This document shows, one piece after another, positions 26,737 to 32,011 of a DNA stretch of 32,011 nt (the stretch's first letter is position 1; each line of letters opens with the position of its first letter). Source of the DNA: Bacteroidales bacterium (GTDB lineage Bacteria; Bacteroidota; Bacteroidia; Bacteroidales; UBA932); contig JAFUWW010000078.1 of NCBI GenBank assembly GCA_017471085.1, positions 1-32,011 of the forward strand, read 5' to 3'. Under the pieces are notes generated by a model. The model was not told the origin of the DNA. It saw only the letters and a program-made list of their open reading frames with translations, and searched no databases. Both the position numbers and the translations under genes were made by a program.

Positions 26737-27779
26737 CCTTCAAAGTTGAAATCTTCCGTTGTAACCTGCACCTCATCCCAGGGCGTGGCCTTGATATTGA
26801 CGTTGAGGCCGCTCTGTGTGAGCATGATGTAGTAATTATAGACGCAGTTCGGAATCCATGTGTCCGCCCCCGGCACTCCGTCACAGTCCGTGATGCTCAG
26901 GACGTTCTCAACGGGGTCTTCGCCGTTGTAAGAGACCATGAACCGTACTGCTGCGCCAGCAGAAAGCGTCTGCGGCACCATATAGTACCATCCCATCGGC
27001 GTGTATCCGTCCGGATCGTCAGCATCCGCAGGGTGGGTAATCTCCTTCCTGTCTTCCGCTGCCTCCGCATACCATGTGGAAATGTTGGAAAGCGCTCCGG
27101 TCGTCCAGTTCGAGGACGAAATGGGGTCGCCGGAGGGGTCGGTGATTCGGGTCAGGATCTTGAAGGTTCCGGAAGCAGCGATGCTCTCCAATTGGAAATA
27201 CGTCAGCTCATAACCGTCCGAGGGAGAGTCGGAAGACTTGCCGAAGAGGAAGCGCACGGCCGAAGTCGTATGCTTGAACTCAAGATTAACGGGGTCTGTG
27301 CTGAGGGATGCGTCGCGGTAGGCCCTTGCGACCATCAGATCCGTGTTGGAGCCCGCCTGATAGCTGACATTGAGGTAGTACGTGTTGTCTATTGATGCGT
27401 TGTCGTTGGAATACGGGAACACTCCGGTAAAGTAATAGTTGCCGGTATCCTTCCAATACTCGAACGGGCTGTAATTCCAGACGCTGCTGTAGGGCAGAGT
27501 CGGAGTAAGCGGGTCCGGAACGGCGTCGCATCGAAGGACGCGGTTGAAAAACACCTGCTCGGATTCCAGGGCGACCACCCTTGTGCCGAAGATGCCGGCC
27601 TCGTTGCCGACCCTCAGCAGCACAGTCGGGTCATCAGGCTTTTCCGCCTTTGTCGTCACGCTCATACCGGCGGAGAACCTGATCGACCTGGGGCCTTCGG
27701 TCACCACGCTCTCTTTCCCGCAGGAGCCGAGAAGCAGCGCGGAAATGATAAAGGCCGATATGAAACTAAGTCGATTCAT
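26733..27779 (-). CDS. Fimbrillin family (Mfa_like_1) lipoprotein, accessory subunit
   Basis: A 348-residue lipoprotein (Cys20 in LLGSC). It starts with IRFSAGMSVTTKA, the conserved entry of Mfa_like_1 fimbrillins, has the middle motif LEFKHTTSAVRFLFGK, and ends with NYYIMLTQSGLNVNIKATPW, the usual final strands. The Lys-Ala in VTTKA stands where other fimbrillins have Arg-Ala for trypsin-like processing. It begins one base after the previous fimbrillin's stop and overlaps the next gene by ATGA. Probably an accessory or sub-tip pilin. Confidence 0.85.
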   Translation of the reverse strand: MNRLSFISAFIISALLLGSCGKESVVTEGPRSIRFSAGMSVTTKAEKPDDPTVLLRVGNEAGIFGTRVVALESEQVFFNRVLRCDAVPDPLTPTLPYSSVWNYSPFEYWKDTGNYYFTGVFPYSNDNASIDNTYYLNVSYQAGSNTDLMVARAYRDASLSTDPVNLEFKHTTSAVRFLFGKSSDSPSDGYELTYFQLESIAASGTFKILTRITDPSGDPISSSNWTTGALSNISTWYAEAAEDRKEITHPADADDPDGYTPMGWYYMVPQTLSAGAAVRFMVSYNGEDPVENVLSITDCDGVPGADTWIPNCVYNYYIMLTQSGLNVNIKATPWDEVQVTTEDFNFEG

Positions 27780-27780
27780 C

Positions 27781-28806
27781 CTAACTCGTTAGGTGCCAGT
27801 TGTAGGCGTCTCCCCAGTCGGACCAACTGACGGTGAATTCAATCGGGTCGTCCGGGGATATGGTGATGTTCAGCGTGTAGTGCGAGTTCATAACCCACTG
27901 TCCGGACACATCTTCGAAAACCGTCGAAAGCAACACTTCGCGTGCAGTTGTTCGTTCGTGGGCGATACCGGCACCGGAGATGGTGAACTCGACATGGAGC
28001 CTTGCGGCTTGGTCCCCGAGGTCCTGAGGCATCGGCATCACGCCCTGAAGCGCCTGGTTGGAGGTGGTGAGCACGATATCGTCCGAATCGTTGTCCGGAT
28101 TGTCTTCGTACACAGCGAGATTGCTCCTTGCTCCGCTCCATGCCGCCCAGCCTGCGCTGCGAAGGATGGCTGTCGAATACAGGCCGTCGAGGCGTACGGA
28201 CTTGAGCGTCACCGTGTAGCGGTCGGTCGGGTCTTCTTTCTTAACGTTCACATCTACAAGCGACAATGCATGGTTGAACGAGAATGTAACCACCCCCGAA
28301 TTGGTGGCGAAAGTCTGGTTTGCGATCACATCTGAGTATAATACGTCTGTGTGTCCGTCAACCGTGAACCGGATGTCCGGAAGACCTTCGGAGTTGCTTG
28401 TATAGGTGGTGTTGGTGCTTCCCGAAACCAGAAGCTCTGCCGAGGCGTCGTACGGGCTGTAGGCCCAGAACGTCAGGGTGTTGACCGCCCCATCCGGCCA
28501 GAACCTGATGGGGGAATAAGTGTACTCTGAGCCGGCATGGTGGACTTCCTGGTTGAACATGAAGTCCGGTTTCCAGTGTTTGGACGCCAGATCGGCCCAG
28601 GTACCGCCGCTCTGTTTAAAGGCAAATACACCGAAACTTGCGTCGTCGTAATAGGCGACCGATTTGGTTGCATCATCGCGCAAAAGGGCGGATCCGGCGG
28701 TAAAGGAGATGGCTCCTTCATCGGTGGAATCCAGCTGGATGGTGCACCCCGCCAGAAGCGACAGGGTGCACGCAGCAGCTGCTATGCGTATGATGCGATT
28801 ATGCAT
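27781..28806 (-). CDS. Fimbrillin family (Mfa_like_1) lipoprotein, accessory subunit
   Basis: A 341-residue lipoprotein. The frame opens at 28851, inside the preceding gene, but the signal MHNRIIRIAAAACTLSLLAG followed by lipid Cys21 fixes the start at 28806, 2 bases after that gene's stop. Fimbrillin markers are ISFTAGSALLRDDATKS, FGVFAFKQSGGTW, VVTFSFNHALSLVDVNVK and the end NSHYTLNITISPDDPIEFTV with SWSDWG. Tight packing within the operon implies assembly into the same fimbria. Its exact place, shaft or sub-tip, is not known. Confidence 0.85.
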   Translation of the reverse strand: MHNRIIRIAAAACTLSLLAGCTIQLDSTDEGAISFTAGSALLRDDATKSVAYYDDASFGVFAFKQSGGTWADLASKHWKPDFMFNQEVHHAGSEYTYSPIRFWPDGAVNTLTFWAYSPYDASAELLVSGSTNTTYTSNSEGLPDIRFTVDGHTDVLYSDVIANQTFATNSGVVTFSFNHALSLVDVNVKKEDPTDRYTVTLKSVRLDGLYSTAILRSAGWAAWSGARSNLAVYEDNPDNDSDDIVLTTSNQALQGVMPMPQDLGDQAARLHVEFTISGAGIAHERTTAREVLLSTVFEDVSGQWVMNSHYTLNITISPDDPIEFTVSWSDWGDAYNWHLTS

Positions 28807-28808
28807 GA

Positions 28809-29930
28809 TTAGTTGATGAGGTAACGATATCCATTGGCAGTGGAAGCCCATTCGTTTACGTTAGCCGTGAAGACAATAGATTTTGCTCCGATGGTAATAT
28901 AATAGGTATAATGGGTTCCAGCATTCCAGGAAGTGATGGCTGTTCCAGCACTATTATCCGTGTCATTGGGGGTCAGGAAGCTGGCTAGGTCAATATCGAT
29001 GTTGTTATACTCATTAGGAGCTTCACTCCCAACCTGAATCGTATAGGACAGTCTGATTTTCTGCGAACCGTCAAGAGTCTGAGGCATGAAAACATATCCG
29101 GAGAAGAGGTCTGCAGGAGTATCAGTAGTTGAACCAACATGTGAAGATCCGTCATAAGTGGTTTTCCCAGTTACCGTAACAGGGTAAGCACCCGCAACAG
29201 AATAAACCCCCTCTGTTCCAAGAGTCGAGGCAGTGGCACTGGGTGCGCCCCAGGAAATGGCAGGAGCATTTGAAGTACCATCATATCCAGTCACATTGAA
29301 TTTTCCATTATTTTTGATATTAACAAGGGAAAGAGCCGTAATCTTGACTACTGCGGTACCCAATGCATTATCCTGCTTCACTTTCAGATCAACGCAAGAA
29401 GCGATATGATTGAAATTAATAATGACAGGATTAGTGTAGGTGTAGGGAACGGCCGTTCCGGTTCCATTGACTACGGTTTTGTCGGCAACCAGAATATCGT
29501 TGGACAAAGCAGTAGGATTGCCGAAAGTAATGTCATTACTGGTGAATTGACCCGTCGTCGCATATAGATCAGTACTGGCTTCAGCTGCCAGTTGGTTGGC
29601 AGGAAGGACCGCAAAGAAAGTATATGAAGACACGGAAGGATCCCAGAAACGGTGATTATCGTAATCCCAGGATACGGAAGAGCCGGCAACAGTAGCTTTC
29701 ACATCATCACCGTTAAAAACGACAGAATTGGTGCCTTTGAAGCCATAGATATCAAAAGCTTCGTCATTTTCAAAGCCAGTGTTACCTGTAGCTCTCGCCT
29801 TGGTCAGCGTCTCGGTCCAGGTCCCGAAGCCGATGGCCTTTTCGGGGGCAGTCTTCACCTCATAGGTGTTGCTGCAGGCTACGGCGCCCAGCACCGCAGC
29901 ACTCAAGATTAATAACTTTTTCATACGCAT
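28809..29930 (-). CDS. Fimbrillin (Mfa_like_1), probable major shaft subunit
   Basis: A 373-residue lipoprotein with Cys19 in AVACS and an Arg46-Ala47 pair (LTKARATGN), the same numbering as the processing site of P. gingivalis FimA. Fimbrillin strands are clear: AFDIYGFKGTNSVVF, VIINFNHIASCVDLKVKQ, GYVFMPQTLDGSQKIRL and THYTYYITIGAKSIVFTANV. It is Thr/Asn/Ser-rich and its DNA is visibly more A/T-rich than the flanking genes, as if under different codon selection or acquired separately. As first fimbrillin of the operon it is the best candidate for the polymerising shaft. The start could also be the Met at 29924. Confidence 0.87.
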   Translation of the reverse strand: MRMKKLLILSAAVLGAVACSNTYEVKTAPEKAIGFGTWTETLTKARATGNTGFENDEAFDIYGFKGTNSVVFNGDDVKATVAGSSVSWDYDNHRFWDPSVSSYTFFAVLPANQLAAEASTDLYATTGQFTSNDITFGNPTALSNDILVADKTVVNGTGTAVPYTYTNPVIINFNHIASCVDLKVKQDNALGTAVVKITALSLVNIKNNGKFNVTGYDGTSNAPAISWGAPSATASTLGTEGVYSVAGAYPVTVTGKTTYDGSSHVGSTTDTPADLFSGYVFMPQTLDGSQKIRLSYTIQVGSEAPNEYNNIDIDLASFLTPNDTDNSAGTAITSWNAGTHYTYYITIGAKSIVFTANVNEWASTANGYRYLIN

Positions 29931-29955
29931 GAAGATTGAATTGTTAAGTATGTCA

Positions 29956-31086
29956 TTAATTCACAATCGTAGTACTTCCGGTTTCCTCGTTCCATCCTTC
30001 GATGAGGGCGCTGAAACCATCCGTTCCGCCGGCATGTTCGTCCGGAGGGAAGTCGTTCACATCTATGTCCAGGGTGATCACCCCGCCTGTGGGGAGATCC
30101 CGTACCTGGTCGGTGATGTCGGCCCGGATATTCCGGGTAGAGCCATTCACATAGGTGACATTGAGCACCAGGTAATGCGGCCCGGCCGACGTTGCCTCTA
30201 CGGAAGCTTTGTCGTAGGGGTTGCAGCCGGGGATGCCGAAGGTGTACACCTTGGCACCTAGCAAATCCTGTTCCTTATCCATATATACGTCCATGGGAAC
30301 GCTCACGGTCCCCTGCTCCGTTTCCCGGGTGAAGAGGTTCACGCCCTCGGCCATGCCGGTGATGGCAGCCCCGCCGCCGCTCCCGATTACCCGGCCGTCG
30401 TTATTGTGCAGGCGCACCTGGATCAGGTAGATAAAGGTGGAGGGGTACAGCTGGCCTTCGATCCGGAGGATGTATCGGCCGTTTTCAAAGATGAGCTTGT
30501 CAGGGTCGTCGGTGATGAAGCGGGAAGGGTCGTAGAGGGAGAAAAGGTCGTCGGGGGTGAGAGAGACGGGCTCCTCTGCCATATCGTCGGCTTTGGTGGT
30601 GTAACCGGCGCTTTTCTGCTCCAGGGTGAGCACCGGAAGGGAGGTCTTGAGGCCGGAGGAGATATTGCGCGTGTATGCGTAAACGGGCGACAAGTCGTCT
30701 TCCGAGCGGAACAGCAGGGCTTCGGAGTCGTTGTTGTGGAAAAGGAGGTCGTATTCGCCCACGGTGACTTCGATCATGGCCATGTTGCCCACGAAGTTGT
30801 GCTCTTCGTGCCGAACCCGCTCGGCATCCTGACCCAGGGAGTACAGGTGCAGGCGCATGCTGCCGGGCTGGGCGTATCCCAGGGGACCGAGGGCACGCAC
30901 ATCCCAGTCAAAGTCCCAGATGGCCTCCCAGTTGATCTGCCACATCAGGTCCACGTTCACCTGCGTCGCCAGGACGACACGGGTCTCCACGGCCTTCCGC
31001 AGATGCAACTCCGGCTGGATGGAGCACCCCGCCACCGCCACTGCGACAACCGCACAGACAAACCCTATGAGCCCCTTCCTTCTCAT
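29956..31086 (-). CDS. DUF5119 domain lipoprotein of the fimbrial locus
   Basis: A 376-residue lipoprotein (Cys21 in VAVAGC). It shows features I associate with DUF5119: VDLMWQINWEAIWDFDWD early on, SMRLHLYSLG, MIEVTVGEYDLLFHNNDSE, and FIYLIQVRLHNNDGRVIG in the middle. Such proteins recur upstream of fimbrillin genes in Bacteroidales and may anchor or help assemble the fimbria; this is association, not proof. It overlaps the DUF3575 gene by ATGA, and the major fimbrillin follows after 25 nt. Confidence 0.82.
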   Translation of the reverse strand: MRRKGLIGFVCAVVAVAVAGCSIQPELHLRKAVETRVVLATQVNVDLMWQINWEAIWDFDWDVRALGPLGYAQPGSMRLHLYSLGQDAERVRHEEHNFVGNMAMIEVTVGEYDLLFHNNDSEALLFRSEDDLSPVYAYTRNISSGLKTSLPVLTLEQKSAGYTTKADDMAEEPVSLTPDDLFSLYDPSRFITDDPDKLIFENGRYILRIEGQLYPSTFIYLIQVRLHNNDGRVIGSGGGAAITGMAEGVNLFTRETEQGTVSVPMDVYMDKEQDLLGAKVYTFGIPGCNPYDKASVEATSAGPHYLVLNVTYVNGSTRNIRADITDQVRDLPTGGVITLDIDVNDFPPDEHAGGTDGFSALIEGWNEETGSTTIVN

Positions 31087-31784
31087 CGCCGATCCTTGGT
31101 TTTGCGGTTGAAAAGGTCTACGCCCACGGAAATGTACACCCGCGTGGGCCCAAACCAGGTGAGCCGCTTGTTGCGGGGAGAGAAATCGTCCGGGTCTCCG
31201 GTGTAGTCATAGTAATACCACTCCCGCTCGTCGAAGCCATACACGTAAGGGTCGAAACCGGAGTAGAAGAACCCGAAGGCAGCACCCAGGTCAATGAAAA
31301 ACCGGCCGAAAACCCACTTGTATCCGGCACCCAGGGAAATGCCCAGGCCCTCCCCTTCCCAGCCTTTGGCGTCCCAGCCGATCCCGTAACGGGCGGCATT
31401 CACATTGCCCAGCACATAGATGCCCCGGAACCGATTCTCGCGGGGTTTGAAATAATACCGGGTCCAGAGGGTGAGGTTGTTCACCTGCATGTACCGATGA
31501 TTCTCCGGGTGGCGCCACATGGGCCATTCCACGTCTGCCCCGAAGGTGAATTTACCCTTGGCGGGATAGAACTCCAGCGAGAAGGAAGGAATGGACGTGA
31601 GCCCGTAACCGGGAATGTAGGTGATGTCGTAAGGGAGGTTGGTGCTGATGCCGATAACCGGCCGAATGACCGCTCTTTCTGTAGTATCTTCCTGGCGGTC
31701 CGGTCCCGCAACCAGCATTTCTTCTGCTTCATGAAAAGGAGCAGAAAACAACGCCAGCGCAGTTATGAGCCAAGTTATAATCAT
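31083..31784 (-). CDS. DUF3575 family outer-membrane beta-barrel-like protein
   Basis: A 233-residue protein with a Sec signal (about 1-20). Alternating amphipathic strands rich in Tyr, Trp and Gly follow: IGISTNLPYDITYIPGYGLT, NNLTLWTRYYFKPRENRFRG, ISLGAGYKWVF and IDLGAAFGFFYSGFDPYVYG, ending VYISVGVDLF as outer-membrane barrels do. DUF3575 is a regular first gene of Mfa/Fim loci. A secretion or anchoring role in the outer membrane is likely but unproven. It is the first gene of the operon here, with its promoter immediately upstream. Confidence 0.85.
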   Translation of the reverse strand: MIITWLITALALFSAPFHEAEEMLVAGPDRQEDTTERAVIRPVIGISTNLPYDITYIPGYGLTSIPSFSLEFYPAKGKFTFGADVEWPMWRHPENHRYMQVNNLTLWTRYYFKPRENRFRGIYVLGNVNAARYGIGWDAKGWEGEGLGISLGAGYKWVFGRFFIDLGAAFGFFYSGFDPYVYGFDEREWYYYDYTGDPDDFSPRNKRLTWFGPTRVYISVGVDLFNRKTKDRR

Positions 31785-31797
31785 AGTTTCCCCGATA

Positions 31798-31805
31798 CAA
31801 AATTA
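31798..31805 (-). promoter_or_regulatory. -7 box of the fimbrial operon promoter
   Basis: TAATTTTG on the minus strand matches the -7 consensus exactly, 13 bases before the DUF3575 start codon. No clear TTTG or CTTG lies 19-20 bases further up, so an activator may be needed. Upstream DNA to 32011 holds no recognisable gene. Confidence 0.55.
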
Positions 31806-32011
31806 TTACTTTTTTTGTAAAATGATGCAGATATTACAAGAAAAGTGCATTTTAGGGCCTTATTGGAGGTTTCGATGGGACTTTGGCGGCCTTTATTGGG
31901 TGCCGACGAACCCTGACACCCGCATTTTTGCCCGATATTGACGGCACCGTAAGCATCCACGTTTTCGGCCCTTTTCGTGGACGGAACTGCCATTTCGGCC
32001 CCGCCATCCAC

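Noticed and set aside
31899..31948. Inverted GGTGCCG / CGGCACC at the right end
   Set aside because: Arms of only 7 bp with a loop of over 30 bases are not convincing without further context.
31781..32011. Minus-strand frame of 76 codons running in from the right edge
   Set aside because: It covers the fimbrial promoter, overlaps the DUF3575 start and shows no recognisable domain; more likely upstream non-coding DNA, though a true 3' end of a gene outside cannot be excluded.

Overview
The window looks like chromosomal DNA of a fairly GC-rich Bacteroidales bacterium, probably a gut or rumen lineage. The evidence is a seven-gene Mfa/Fim-type fimbrial locus with DUF3575, DUF5119 and DUF4906 proteins, many Bacteroidetes-style lipoproteins, and promoters of the Bacteroidetes type (TTTG or CTTG, 19-20 bases, TAnnTTTG) instead of -35/-10 boxes. 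The species cannot be read from the sequence; an uncultured high-GC Bacteroidales is a guess.

Left part (1-7800). A very strong minus-strand promoter with AT-rich upstream DNA fires off the left edge, probably into a ribosomal RNA operon. Next come a GH2 glycosidase lipoprotein, groES-groEL with a pair of palindromic repeat units between the two genes, a divergent plus-strand pair (secreted alkaline phosphatase and a lipocalin-like lipoprotein), and a lipoprotein made of two fused sugar isomerase/epimerase-type barrels.

Cell-envelope block (7851-18069, all minus strand). In transcription order: an MgtC-like membrane protein, a DUF3737 beta-helix protein with its own promoter, a MalY/PatB-type PLP enzyme, a thioester-bearing bacterial alpha-2-macroglobulin lipoprotein and penicillin-binding protein 1C. 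The macroglobulin-PbpC pair is a conserved partnership thought to trap foreign proteases and repair the wall behind them. Two palindromic, directly repeated sites 52 bp apart lie just upstream of pbpC and look like an operator.

Scrap-yard (about 18160-21600). Short, broken or orphaned genes sit between the envelope block and the fimbrial locus: the 3' end of a BspA-like LRR gene joined head-to-head to the 3' end of a higB toxin, an intact higA, an intact VapBC-like pair with an operator palindrome over its promoter, a relic of a second vapC, a 69-bp near-perfect hairpin, the C-terminal piece of a second fimbrial tip gene, and an ORF6N gene whose 3' end runs into that piece. At least two junctions join two truncated genes, so this is a rearrangement hot spot.

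Fimbrial locus (21623-31784, minus strand). DUF3575 barrel protein, DUF5119 lipoprotein, a probable major fimbrillin (Mfa_like_1, with a FimA-like Arg46-Ala47 site), two accessory fimbrillins, a 597-residue lipoprotein and a 1103-residue DUF4906 lipoprotein that is the likely tip. Gene spacing is 25 nt or less, often overlapping, so this is one operon; it ends at a strong hairpin at 21435-21478.
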